Source: a virus. Taken from it: a stretch of DNA of 60,232 nucleotides. Positions 32,862-41,624 of the stretch are shown piece by piece. The stretch is from positions 1-60,232 of IMG/VR virus record IMGVR_UViG_3300045921_000410; one strand, 5' to 3'. The translations under genes and the position numbers were made by a program. Position 1 is the first letter of the stretch; each line of letters begins with the position of its first letter. Below the pieces are notes generated by a model. That model did not search any database. It was not told the origin of the DNA and saw nothing but the letters and a program-made list of their open reading frames with translations.

Positions 32862-33105
32862 AAATGGGCACCTTAATATAATTGCCTTTAACAGTAACTT
32901 TAATAATTTTATCATTTTCCAAAACTATCGGAACTAATGTACTATCCGAGTGCAACTGGATCAACGGTAAATCGATACAAGCTGTACCATCTTCCAGCAA
33001 TACATAATTATTGGCAAACAAAACTTGAACATAAGCTCCATGAGAATTTTTCGACATTACAATATATTTATGCCCGGTCTCATCTACTGCCTCTTCAATA
33101 ATCAT
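32854..33105 (-). CDS. Small unknown protein
   Basis: 83 aa, beta-rich, ending IKVTVKGNYIKVPIYA. It starts directly at the portal stop (TAAATG), so it is translated with the portal. No motif. Confidence 0.5.
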   Translation of the reverse strand: MIIEEAVDETGHKYIVMSKNSHGAYVQVLFANNYVLLEDGTACIDLPLIQLHSDSTLVPIVLENDKIIKVTVKGNYIKVPIYA

Positions 33106-34761
33106 TTAAATCAAAGTCCTCACCTTCGGTTTTTCTGCTTTAAATAAATCATCAAAATTAAAATCATCATCTAAATTCGGTGCCTGTTCTGTTTCCTGTT
33201 CTGTTTGCATTTGTTTTTCTTGTCTAATTGATTGCAAATTTTGCAAAAAAGTAGGATCTAAAATAATATCACCACCCTCAATCGGATCGTAATCATTTTG
33301 TTTACGAATATCATTAACAGTTCTATATATTTTAACTTCTTTACCTTCTCGATCTAATTTTTGAGAAGAGTCTTCATCTCGGATTCCCGTAAATCGCAAT
33401 CGATACTTATTAATTCCAAACTTAATAAATATTGATTCCATATTTTGTTCAAAGATAGTCAACGTATCAATTAAACCACGGTCACGAGAATGTTTTTGCT
33501 TACCTTCTTGATTTTCATTTAAAACATTTTGTGCCTGAGCATATCTTAATCCAAGCTCAGAACTATCCGTATTAAAAACTGCTAGTATTAGACTACCAAC
33601 AAACTCAGTATAGTCCATGTACTCCATATCACGATTATTCTTTAACAAGTCTAAAACTTCAACCGCACCCGACAAAATAGGAATACGCCAAACACCGTTT
33701 AAACCCTTAAAATTAGCAAGCCACTGATCTTGCATTAACTGTAGCTGTTCAGTAGAGAATGATTTATCTTTGTAATTTAATGCTATTTTAGGAATAGTTC
33801 CATTGTCGAATGATTCCATATTATACGCTAGAGCAAACAGAAAAGCTGTAATAACATGCACAGATTGTTCAGTTTTCGAGTAACCGTAATGATACTTTAA
33901 AACATCAGTTCGTTTTCTTGAAATTTGTAAATGCAAGTCCCTATAGGTATATCCAGCTACTATTTGTCCCACAATTTCTTGCACATAAGCAATATCATTA
34001 ATTTCTGGAATTGCACGAATTCTAGCATCCATCAACTTTTTATCTAAATTATTTTGTGGAAAATAATTGTATCGAGGATCAATATCACTTTTTATACCAT
34101 TCAAACCGCCATACACTACTTTTTTGATTGTTGCCCCATCTACTGCAAAAAACGAAACCGGATTTCCGGATCGATCATACTGTAACTCGGTAGCCATTTG
34201 ATCAATACAAAATAAATCATCGACTAAACGAACACAATAATCTGGAAATAAATCTTCCCGCATTTCAGAGCCTTTAAAATCTCTTCTTCCAGTATTATAT
34301 ACCCATTCAGTCAATCGTTGCATCTCTTCTCTTTCAGCGTGAGTAACTCTTGACAATTTATCTTTTTTCTCAATCACAAAACCCGGTGACTCACCTTTGG
34401 GGTCTGGGGAAGGCTGAGTGAACTGTCTAATTTGTGCAACTCTAAGATTGACTACTGCCGAAATTAATGGATTTTTATTTTGACAATCTCTTAACAGAGA
34501 AAAAGGAACAGAACCAATTCGCTCGATCACCCCACGACTGTTAAACTGTACATCTTTAGCATACGTTTGAGATTTTGGAACTTCTACGTTCTCTGCTCCG
34601 GACATACTATTTAATTTAGCAACTACACCCGATTTTAGTAAAAAATCTTCCGGAGTCATTCCTAAAAATTTTGCCGACGCATGTATATCGGCGTTAGTCG
34701 AATTTGGCTGAAATAAAAAAGGTTTTGGAATTTCTTCGCTAAATTGATCCCAGGTTGCCAC
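33106..34761 (-). CDS. Portal protein
   Basis: 551 aa, GTG start at 34761 behind GGGAG. It lies after TerL and carries portal features: a long region with NPLISAVVNLRVAQIRQFTQPS (clip/wing entrance), AMYNMESFDNG-like helix, TEQLQLMQDQW and GVWRIPILSGAVEVLDL, and an E/Q-rich C-terminus. The portal is the dodecameric DNA channel and binds terminase. No exact family can be named but length and place are right. Confidence 0.75.
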   Translation of the reverse strand: MATWDQFSEEIPKPFLFQPNSTNADIHASAKFLGMTPEDFLLKSGVVAKLNSMSGAENVEVPKSQTYAKDVQFNSRGVIERIGSVPFSLLRDCQNKNPLISAVVNLRVAQIRQFTQPSPDPKGESPGFVIEKKDKLSRVTHAEREEMQRLTEWVYNTGRRDFKGSEMREDLFPDYCVRLVDDLFCIDQMATELQYDRSGNPVSFFAVDGATIKKVVYGGLNGIKSDIDPRYNYFPQNNLDKKLMDARIRAIPEINDIAYVQEIVGQIVAGYTYRDLHLQISRKRTDVLKYHYGYSKTEQSVHVITAFLFALAYNMESFDNGTIPKIALNYKDKSFSTEQLQLMQDQWLANFKGLNGVWRIPILSGAVEVLDLLKNNRDMEYMDYTEFVGSLILAVFNTDSSELGLRYAQAQNVLNENQEGKQKHSRDRGLIDTLTIFEQNMESIFIKFGINKYRLRFTGIRDEDSSQKLDREGKEVKIYRTVNDIRKQNDYDPIEGGDIILDPTFLQNLQSIRQEKQMQTEQETEQAPNLDDDFNFDDLFKAEKPKVRTLI

Positions 34762-34764
34762 TTA

Positions 34765-34920
34765 CTATACTCCCTTTCTCGGCAAACTTGAAATAACTTT
34801 ATCGGAGTTACTTCTAGGTTTTGAGAAAATTATATACTTAGAGATTAATTTAACACTAAAACAACCCGCTAAAAAACCAAGTACAAAACTAACAATTAAT
34901 AAAAATAAAAAACTAGACAT
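34765..34920 (-). CDS. Small membrane protein
   Basis: 51 aa, ATG at 34920 behind GAGGT, overlapping the upstream stop by 8 bases. One hydrophobic span starts at residue 4 and contains LGFLAGCFS, so it is either a single-span membrane protein or a lipoprotein cleaved before the cysteine. The rest is basic. It lies between TerL-linked genes and the portal. Confidence 0.5.
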   Translation of the reverse strand: MSSFLFLLIVSFVLGFLAGCFSVKLISKYIIFSKPRSNSDKVISSLPRKGV

Positions 34921-35200
34921 TTAGATACCTCGACATTAATTTTTTATGATATTCAATAAAAGACTCGTAACCAATTATTTTATTTTCAAGTGACCGTCTA
35001 TCGCCCTCTTGCTTAATAGTTTTTAATTCTTTTTTAGTATCTTGTATTTTTATCTCTAAATCTAATATAGCATCCTGATTCAACTTAACCACTAAACTAT
35101 TTATTCGATCTATATAATCAATAAGCTTATTTCGTTCCGCTTCTTTTTTTAAAACGGCAACTTTAATTCTTCTTAACAATAACTTAGTTTTTTTGCCCAT
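34913..35200 (-). CDS. Small coiled-coil protein
   Basis: 95 aa, almost wholly charged helix (KLLLRRIKVAVLKKEAERNK, then IKQEGDRRSLENKI). It begins directly on the stop of the gene upstream. Function unknown; its position between TerL and portal suggests a packaging or assembly accessory. Confidence 0.5.
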   Translation of the reverse strand: MGKKTKLLLRRIKVAVLKKEAERNKLIDYIDRINSLVVKLNQDAILDLEIKIQDTKKELKTIKQEGDRRSLENKIIGYESFIEYHKKLMSRYLNV

Positions 35201-35428
35201 TTAAAAAATTCCTTTTTCATTTTTAAGCCATTCCCAGAATTTTAAGTCATTAATATAGTATCCTTCTTTATACTTATTAATTTTTTTATCTCTGTAAGCA
35301 TTAGAAACAACTCTTCTTAATTTTGAATAATTTGGATATTTTGTTTTAAGCTGATCGTGGATTTCTTCAACTGAAATAAGCTGAGAATCTGGAATATACT
35401 TATCGCAAGTTCTAGAATCATAAATCAT
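35201..35428 (-). CDS. Small winged-helix-like protein
   Basis: 75 aa with ISVEEIHDQLKTKYPNYSKLRRVVSNAYRDKKINKY, which looks like a compact DNA-binding helix-turn-helix with a wing, followed by FWEWLKNEKG. It could regulate late genes or serve the terminase. Not assigned to a family. Confidence 0.45.
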   Translation of the reverse strand: MIYDSRTCDKYIPDSQLISVEEIHDQLKTKYPNYSKLRRVVSNAYRDKKINKYKEGYYINDLKFWEWLKNEKGIF

Positions 35429-35703
35429 AATAGAGACAAACTACTTTGGTCTGTATAAACGTCAAACAATTTTTTAATCTTATTTTTATCTGTTTCTGTA
35501 AATTTAGAAACTAAATCTTTACTTTGGTTGTAAATAATTATTTGGCATGTTTCCATTTCTCCATCTTTACTTACTGGAAAAATTAACTCAGCTAAACTGT
35601 TAGGCTTACTAATATCGAAATATTTGGCACTTAATTGCACAACGTAACAACCTATCGCTTTTACCGATTTCTTCCTATTTTTTATGAATTTAATTTTGCT
35701 CAT
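35425..35703 (-). CDS. Small unknown protein
   Basis: 92 aa, basic N-terminus and mixed fold, overlapping TerL and the next gene by 4 bases each. No motif recognised. Confidence 0.5.
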   Translation of the reverse strand: MSKIKFIKNRKKSVKAIGCYVVQLSAKYFDISKPNSLAELIFPVSKDGEMETCQIIIYNQSKDLVSKFTETDKNKIKKLFDVYTDQSSLSLL

Positions 35704-37583
35704 ATTATGAGACCACCTGTATTATTTCGAAAACCTACCCCCACTAACTTCTCTAATCCGACATCAGCGTACATGTTAGAATCGAAAAAATGGTCATCAC
35801 CAAACTTTACAACAATTTCGTACTCTCTATTTGCCTCGACATTCAATCTGGGCTGGATACCTAAATTGCAATGGTGGTCAATAAATTTCCTAATTGTTTC
35901 ATTATAATCCCCGGTTGCTATTGGAATCAATACTTTTTCTTGCCTAAACTGATTTTGTATTTCTTTTACACGGGAAAGTTTAGAAAAAGTGACTCTTTTT
36001 TGATCTTCATTCCAGTTTGGAACGATTAATTTAGAAGCACTCCCACGCAACTGTTTACCAGACTCCGACGTATCAAAAAAAGCTCCGTAAACTTTGTTAG
36101 GAAAATACTGCATTAAAGTTTTATTTCGATCAATTCCAATTCCATTTGCATCATTTACAATAATATCAATATCAAAATGTCTAATTATTTGAGCGACTCG
36201 TTTAACATGAGCAAGACCATCTTTAGGACTTAATCCAGCTCTTAAAATCACGTTTTCATTTATTTCCTCCAAATATACAATGGCGTTAAATCTATTTTTA
36301 CCAAAATATGCAACTTTAACAACAACCCAAGACTGCTTCTCACCCCAGTCAATACCAATAGAACGATTACTCATCTGAGCTGTGAAAGCTGTTTGTAATT
36401 TGTAGTCACCCTGACAAGCTAAAATGTCTCCTTGACTTAAACGACTGTTACCTTTGATAAACGCTGTACCCCAATCTTCATTCCAAAATTGCCAAGGGTA
36501 AGAACTTAATTTATGAGACTTTCTTAAAAGCGACTTACCAGTATTCCACGGTACAATCGGGGCAACCATTCTATAAGAATCATGAATATTTATTAATTCT
36601 TTCTTTTTAGGCACCCAAAAAGAATTTTTAATATAATAATTTGAATTTCTATCAATAGGAGTTTTACACTTTCTACAACCTATATAAACTAAATCTAATT
36701 TTTTCTCGTAACTGGGAGATATTTGTTCAAATGAATTCGCTTCAAAACCATTAATAATGTTTTCATAAAAATCAAACGTCTGTTCAGTTTTACATTTTGC
36801 ACATTTAAAGTGCCATTCATTTTCGGAACCCTCAGAAACCTTTTTATCTATTCCTACTCCTGGAACAGTTCCAGTACTAAAAAATCTCTCCCACTGCATA
36901 TCACTGTGAGAAAGCATAGCCCGAAACACACCAACAATAGATTCAGGCATAAAATCGTACTCATCGTACGCAATTACATCTCTTGATCCAGATCGCCCAC
37001 CAGCTTTTCCAATCGCACCAGAAATACTATACTGTGAACCGTTTAAAAATTTAAATCTTCTTATATTAGCTGAATCTAATTGTCTATTTATTCTAGGAGA
37101 TTCTTTAATTGCCGGACTAATTTTTTCAGATGAAAAGTTATCTCCCATGACATCTGTCGGAAATAAATGATGAACTCTTCTATATCCATGACTAAGACAA
37201 ACAAAAATTAATTCGTTTAAATGATTTTCGGACATTTCTGTCTGTCTTGCTTTAATTATTGATTTAGTGGGTGCCTGTGATCTTAGATACTGATTTAAAT
37301 AATGACGTGAAAACTGGGAAGGTACTACATCGTACTTTCCCAGCTCCATCTTAATTCCTAGCGACTTAAATGACCAGGGCTTACCGTTTATAAATCTGTA
37401 ATGCGAAATCCATTCTATAATGTCTGAATAATTACTTCTATCTTTTACATCATTAAGAAACTCTTTCGCTTCTTCTTCTCTTTTTTTGAGAATTATATTG
37501 ATCGATAACCCGTAAGTTCCTAAAGTATTTTGTCTTTCTAAGTTTAACTTTGCGTAACTTTTATGAGCTAGACGGTAAGCCAT
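35700..37583 (-). CDS. Terminase large subunit, GpA-like
   Basis: 627 aa. The Walker B/catalytic part DVIAYDEYDFMPES follows a degenerate ATP-binding motif KARQTEMSE. A zinc-type pair CAKCKTEQTF ... CRKCKTPI sits near the middle and the nuclease half begins with SIGIDWGEKQSW. It would package DNA by ATP hydrolysis and cut it. The call is supported by order and by several motif positions, but the usual GKT of Walker A is absent. Confidence 0.75.
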   Translation of the reverse strand: MAYRLAHKSYAKLNLERQNTLGTYGLSINIILKKREEEAKEFLNDVKDRSNYSDIIEWISHYRFINGKPWSFKSLGIKMELGKYDVVPSQFSRHYLNQYLRSQAPTKSIIKARQTEMSENHLNELIFVCLSHGYRRVHHLFPTDVMGDNFSSEKISPAIKESPRINRQLDSANIRRFKFLNGSQYSISGAIGKAGGRSGSRDVIAYDEYDFMPESIVGVFRAMLSHSDMQWERFFSTGTVPGVGIDKKVSEGSENEWHFKCAKCKTEQTFDFYENIINGFEANSFEQISPSYEKKLDLVYIGCRKCKTPIDRNSNYYIKNSFWVPKKKELINIHDSYRMVAPIVPWNTGKSLLRKSHKLSSYPWQFWNEDWGTAFIKGNSRLSQGDILACQGDYKLQTAFTAQMSNRSIGIDWGEKQSWVVVKVAYFGKNRFNAIVYLEEINENVILRAGLSPKDGLAHVKRVAQIIRHFDIDIIVNDANGIGIDRNKTLMQYFPNKVYGAFFDTSESGKQLRGSASKLIVPNWNEDQKRVTFSKLSRVKEIQNQFRQEKVLIPIATGDYNETIRKFIDHHCNLGIQPRLNVEANREYEIVVKFGDDHFFDSNMYADVGLEKLVGVGFRNNTGGLII

Positions 37584-38154
37584 CTTTTGTTAGCTGTTCA
37601 ACTTTAATCGATTCTAAACTTTTAGACTCTTGACTAATTGGAGGATATTGAACCCCAGCGTTAGGATTACTTGTAACCCCAGGCAACGGTAAATTGCTCC
37701 TAGACTGAGAAGCTATATCATCTGGAACAGTATCTATTCCAATTGTTGGGTCATCGGCAATTCCGACTCCGATATGAACATCTGACTGTTGTTCAACTTT
37801 ATCTAAGTACTCAGTAGGATAAACTTTAAGTAAATACTTGGATCGGTTTTCCGGTGTATTTTTAATAACCTCAAAATTGTCATCAGAGGCACCAGTACGT
37901 TCAATAATCACTCTTTTAAAAATGATTATATTAGAGAATTTTTCAGGAAATGCAACTGCCATTCCATTGTAAAATCGCACATAATCAAACCAAGTCTGTG
38001 AACCAGGTTTTATATCAATCGATTCGAAAAGAAAAGAAGTAGCCTGTTCATAGAAGTATTTCCAAGAAATTTTTTGTTCCAGCTCTACTGATTCCGATTC
38101 TTGCTTGTTTAGTTCCTTAGAACTAAAATTAGGTTTATTTTTTGATTTTGCCAC
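37561..38154 (-). CDS. Terminase-adjacent protein, possible small subunit
   Basis: 197 aa from GTG at 38154 behind GAGGT (an ATG far upstream has no site). It has a central WKYFYEQATSFLFES ... WFDYVRFYNGMAV helix pair and a P/S-rich C-terminus. It lies directly before TerL with overlap, the usual site of a small terminase, but no DNA-binding motif is evident. Confidence 0.5.
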   Translation of the reverse strand: MAKSKNKPNFSSKELNKQESESVELEQKISWKYFYEQATSFLFESIDIKPGSQTWFDYVRFYNGMAVAFPEKFSNIIIFKRVIIERTGASDDNFEVIKNTPENRSKYLLKVYPTEYLDKVEQQSDVHIGVGIADDPTIGIDTVPDDIASQSRSNLPLPGVTSNPNAGVQYPPISQESKSLESIKVEQLTKDGLPSSS

Positions 38155-38197
38155 GGCTTTTTTTACCTCTTTAAAACAAAATAACATAACAGTGTAA

Positions 38198-39109
38198 TCA
38201 CTGCAAGTCAATAAGTACTGCTCTATTACCTAATTTTTTAGCGACTTTTCCGACAGTACCAGAACCAGAAAACGGATCAAGAACAATACTTGATTTACTT
38301 ACACTAATCTTACACAAACATTGTCGATCTATTTCAGTAAATTTTTCAAACTGCATACTTTTTACTATTCTATCTTTTGTTTGACTTGGAATTTGTGCTT
38401 TAGTTCCTGCATAATCTTTTTTTGAGTTTCCACCAAGAGACCTGGTTGAGTAGTTTTTCCTTTTAATTTTTTTAATTTTAAAATCAATAGGCTTGGAACA
38501 ATTAGAACATACTCCGTATTTTGAAAGAGATAAACGTAAGCAACGATCTACAAGTTCCTCTGGAAAAACTGCCGTATGATTATTGTCTATTGTAGACTCA
38601 GTGTTTATTGCCCAAACACTGTGCAATAAAGAACCGCTCGGATTCTTTTGACTTATGTTATCAAAAAAATATTTTGGTTTTTTAGAAAATAGAAATAAAT
38701 ATTCGTGTTTATTAACACAACGATCCGTAACACTTTCAGGAATTCCATTTGGCTTATACCATATAACACTTTGCCTATGAATCCAACCGATTTTTTTCAT
38801 TTCTTCTACAAACAAAAACGGAACATTAAGCAAACATTTTTTAGAGTCTTTACTATAACTATCATTTATATTTACCCAAAGAGTACCGTCATCTCTTAAT
38901 ACTCTAAATACCTCCTTAAATACCAATATTAAATTAGATAAATACTCTTCTTTGCTTTTTTCTATTCCAATTTGATTCTGAACTTTATAGTCTCTCAAAT
39001 TAAAATACGGGGGAGAAGTAACAACTGCATGAATTGATTGACTGGGTATATTTTTTATGACTTCTCTACTATCTCCTATTATTTTATATATACCATTTTT
39101 AAAATTCAT
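38198..39109 (-). CDS. DNA methyltransferase (TSPPY type)
   Basis: 303 aa. TSPPY at residues 31-35 and LDPFSGSGTVGK near the C-terminus are catalytic and SAM-binding motifs in the order of beta-class N4-cytosine or N6-adenine methyltransferases; the S-P-P-Y form favours N4-cytosine. A cysteine cluster (CSNCSKP ... CLC) in the middle may bind zinc. It probably modifies phage DNA against host restriction. It overlaps the lipoprotein gene as ATGA. Confidence 0.8.
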   Translation of the reverse strand: MNFKNGIYKIIGDSREVIKNIPSQSIHAVVTSPPYFNLRDYKVQNQIGIEKSKEEYLSNLILVFKEVFRVLRDDGTLWVNINDSYSKDSKKCLLNVPFLFVEEMKKIGWIHRQSVIWYKPNGIPESVTDRCVNKHEYLFLFSKKPKYFFDNISQKNPSGSLLHSVWAINTESTIDNNHTAVFPEELVDRCLRLSLSKYGVCSNCSKPIDFKIKKIKRKNYSTRSLGGNSKKDYAGTKAQIPSQTKDRIVKSMQFEKFTEIDRQCLCKISVSKSSIVLDPFSGSGTVGKVAKKLGNRAVLIDLQ

Positions 39110-39738
39110 ATCAAACTCGGATTAACATAAAAAACTGGGATGGATTTCATTTTTATGAACTCATTAGAATCGGGAATATTTTCAAAATAATCAGAATAAT
39201 CTATATTTTTATTTTCTAAATACTTGTTCTTTAACAATGTTCGTTGCGGTTCAAAATTTAAAAAAATATTTTTTTCATACACCGGATACATAATGTTATT
39301 TTTGTCATCGACATGCTTTAATCCAAAACAGTGCCCGATTTCGTGGGCTAAAATTAATGTTTTATCAAAATTACTGTATCGATTCGAATTCCATATTTCT
39401 GACTTAACTATTGCTACACTTTCTGTAATTTCACCACCTGAATTATATCGCAAAATGCAAGCTCCAATCAAAGAACTATACTGCGAACATAGTGAATCGT
39501 ACTCTTTCAAATCAGGTTCTTGACAACTTAGATTAATTGACTGAGTGATTCTATTTTTTTTAAACCTATCATAATCTAAGCTAAACTGTATATTTAATCC
39601 CCAAATATTAAACGCCTGATTTACTTTATTTTCTGAAAAAAATAAAGGTATTAAGTATTTAGTTTTATCCGATGAATCATTATTTACACATTTAAAAAAC
39701 GCAAATAATAATAATAAAAATAAAAACGTATTTTTCAT
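39106..39738 (-). CDS. Secreted lipoprotein matrixin metallopeptidase
   Basis: 210 aa with a strong AGGAG start. Residues 5-15 are a hydrophobic signal ending in FFKC (C17), a relaxed lipobox as in spirochaetes. HEIGHCFGLKH gives zinc histidines H132, H136 and H142, and NNIMYPVY supplies the Met-turn, so this is a metzincin of matrixin type. It should sit in a host membrane, outside the cytoplasm. Not a virion-essential gene by position; surface remodelling of the host or superinfection exclusion is inference. Confidence 0.8.
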   Translation of the reverse strand: MKNTFLFLLLLFAFFKCVNNDSSDKTKYLIPLFFSENKVNQAFNIWGLNIQFSLDYDRFKKNRITQSINLSCQEPDLKEYDSLCSQYSSLIGACILRYNSGGEITESVAIVKSEIWNSNRYSNFDKTLILAHEIGHCFGLKHVDDKNNIMYPVYEKNIFLNFEPQRTLLKNKYLENKNIDYSDYFENIPDSNEFIKMKSIPVFYVNPSLI

Positions 39739-40196
39739 ATTTCTCCTCGAATCAGCCTTTCTTTTGCATCTCTCAATTTTTTCTTCTCCATCAAATACTT
39801 GTAAGCATTTAAAGGCTGAAATTGTAAACGCCGAGTAACATCAAAATCTTTATCAAACACAGGAATAGCGGAGTACTGCTCTGAAAATTCAAGTAGCTCT
39901 CGACCCGTCAATATATGTATATTTGGATTACAATCTGGATGGTACATATTCAATTCCATCAAGTATTTAATTTGATCCACGCCTTGCATATTTTTAATAG
40001 CTAAATAAGTATCCATTTGTTTTTGTGTAAGATCGTTTCTCTTTTCACCCGGAGAATAAACATAGTACTTTTCGTCTAAAAAAATAATTCGATTAAAAAA
40101 CGGCACTTTCTTTCCCAAACCAACTTTGTCGTTTTGCTTGTGGCTACTTTTTTCTACTTCAAAACCTTGCATTACTTCTCTTTCAGCTTCATTCAT
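39735..40196 (-). CDS. Unknown protein before matrixin
   Basis: 153 aa, basic C-terminus (MEKKKLRDAKERL). ATGA start overlap upstream. No motif; a role with DNA or packaging is possible from location alone. Confidence 0.5.
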   Translation of the reverse strand: MNEAEREVMQGFEVEKSSHKQNDKVGLGKKVPFFNRIIFLDEKYYVYSPGEKRNDLTQKQMDTYLAIKNMQGVDQIKYLMELNMYHPDCNPNIHILTGRELLEFSEQYSAIPVFDKDFDVTRRLQFQPLNAYKYLMEKKKLRDAKERLIRGEI

Positions 40197-40504
40197 ACAA
40201 ACATACCTCTAATCGCATCAATATCATTTCCTGATTTATTTTTTAATTTGTCAGCTTCTTTTAAACATTCAATAAAAGAAGCTAAATGCTTTAACGATTG
40301 CAACTGTATTTTCAAAATGTTTGTTTTATTCGAATCATAAGAAGGGTGTAAAATAAAAGCAACTTCTTGAAAATTTATCTGCTTTTCAAAAGCTTTTATT
40401 GAATTTTCTAAAACACTAAAATCGATTAAATGAATTTGTACTTTAATTGATTCTATAATTTTTGATAACTCTATAGTCTGCTCTACTGTAACTTTTGAAT
40501 CCAT
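40193..40504 (-). CDS. Small helical unknown
   Basis: 103 aa, helical with heptad-like leucine/isoleucine spacing (IELSKIIESIKVQIHLI). Has GTAGGT start site. Not recognised. Confidence 0.5.
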   Translation of the reverse strand: MDSKVTVEQTIELSKIIESIKVQIHLIDFSVLENSIKAFEKQINFQEVAFILHPSYDSNKTNILKIQLQSLKHLASFIECLKEADKLKNKSGNDIDAIRGMFV

Positions 40505-40512
40505 CTTTTTAC

Positions 40513-40752
40513 CTACTCATGAATTTTATATACTTTGTAATATGTCAATTGTGTAGATTTAGATTTTGTCTTTTCTAAAAATTCTGGAAAAGACAATAAC
40601 CCCCAAACCGTATCAATTAATAAACTATCACTTTTTAATTTGATAGTTTTACAAAAAGATTCCCAAATACTTACTTTATCATCTTTTTTAGTCAACTGGA
40701 CAAAAGTCACATGCCCAACAAAAATAACTTTTTTATTACTTAAACCTAACAT
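40513..40752 (-). CDS. Small unknown protein
   Basis: 79 aa, N-terminal VIFVGHVTFVQLTKKDDK strand pattern and a basic C-terminus. Overlaps the upstream small gene as TAATG. No family. Confidence 0.45.
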   Translation of the reverse strand: MLGLSNKKVIFVGHVTFVQLTKKDDKVSIWESFCKTIKLKSDSLLIDTVWGLLSFPEFLEKTKSKSTQLTYYKVYKIHE

Positions 40753-40907
40753 TATTTTCCCCTAACAGAATCAATAACTCTTGATAACGATTCACACCTA
40801 GCTCTATGTCGATCAGGATTTTCTGGAATTTTACCGTACCACATTGGCAAATATCCAAAACGATTAAGATACCACTTATTCATTACTTGAACAAAATAAT
40901 TTTGCAT
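40752..40907 (-). CDS. Very small unknown protein
   Basis: 51 aa starting MQNYFVQVMNKWYLNRFGYLP and ending in RVIDSVRGK. It is linked by TAATG to the next gene and by close spacing upstream, so it is probably real despite its size. Aromatic- and arginine-rich, no motif. Confidence 0.5.
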   Translation of the reverse strand: MQNYFVQVMNKWYLNRFGYLPMWYGKIPENPDRHRARCESLSRVIDSVRGK

Positions 40908-41228
40908 TTAATTATTCTCCTTATTCATTAAATTTTTTAAATTCTTTTTCGCTTTTGAATTTCCACTTCCACCCCAAACATAATTTTTACCCGGAACATT
41001 AATTCTATTTCTAACGTGTAATTGAATTAAATTTCGCCTTATTTCTCTTTCTCGTCTCTCTAATTTTATTTTGATTCGCCACATTAAAGCTACTCGATAC
41101 CTATAAAATCTAATAAACTTTCTGGGTTTAAAAAACCGAAACATGATCATTTTTAATCTTTCTATCTTTTCAAACTTCGGCACTATGGAAAGTTTTTCGT
41201 TTTTTGTAAAAAATTTTAATGGTCGCAT
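40908..41228 (-). CDS. Highly basic protein
   Basis: 106 aa with about a third K and R, including LMWRIKIKLERREREIRR. It may bind nucleic acid. It starts on the previous gene's stop. No known family. Confidence 0.5.
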   Translation of the reverse strand: MRPLKFFTKNEKLSIVPKFEKIERLKMIMFRFFKPRKFIRFYRYRVALMWRIKIKLERREREIRRNLIQLHVRNRINVPGKNYVWGGSGNSKAKKNLKNLMNKENN

Positions 41229-41621
41229 CTAATTATCCTCTATATTTAAAATATTTACATTTCCAATAATACAATAAATCCATTGATCTATTTCAATTTT
41301 ACCGCTCTGGTGTGCTTTTAATAACCTAGATAACAACTCAGATTTTAAATTTTCATCAAATCTGACCCATTGAACCTTGTTACTAAAAAAAGTCAAATAA
41401 TAGCCGAAACAAGTAAAATTTATTCGACCGAAAACATCAATAACACCAGACAATTTAACTTGATACAAATTGCCATAAGATTCTTGCACTTTCAAAATTA
41501 AATCATTTACCTTTGGTGGTTTTATATCATATAAAATAATAAAAATTTCTCGATCTCTTAAAGATAAAACAACTGGATCTTTATATAAAACATTTGAAAA
41601 AAATTCTATATTATTATTCAT
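41229..41621 (-). CDS. Unknown protein
   Basis: 130 aa, beta-rich (GVIDVFGRINFTCFGYYLTFF) with no motif. GAGGT lies about 15 bases upstream of the start. Part of the small-gene run between DUF5681-like and terminase genes. Confidence 0.5.
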   Translation of the reverse strand: MNNNIEFFSNVLYKDPVVLSLRDREIFIILYDIKPPKVNDLILKVQESYGNLYQVKLSGVIDVFGRINFTCFGYYLTFFSNKVQWVRFDENLKSELLSRLLKAHQSGKIEIDQWIYCIIGNVNILNIEDN

Positions 41622-41624
41622 TAT

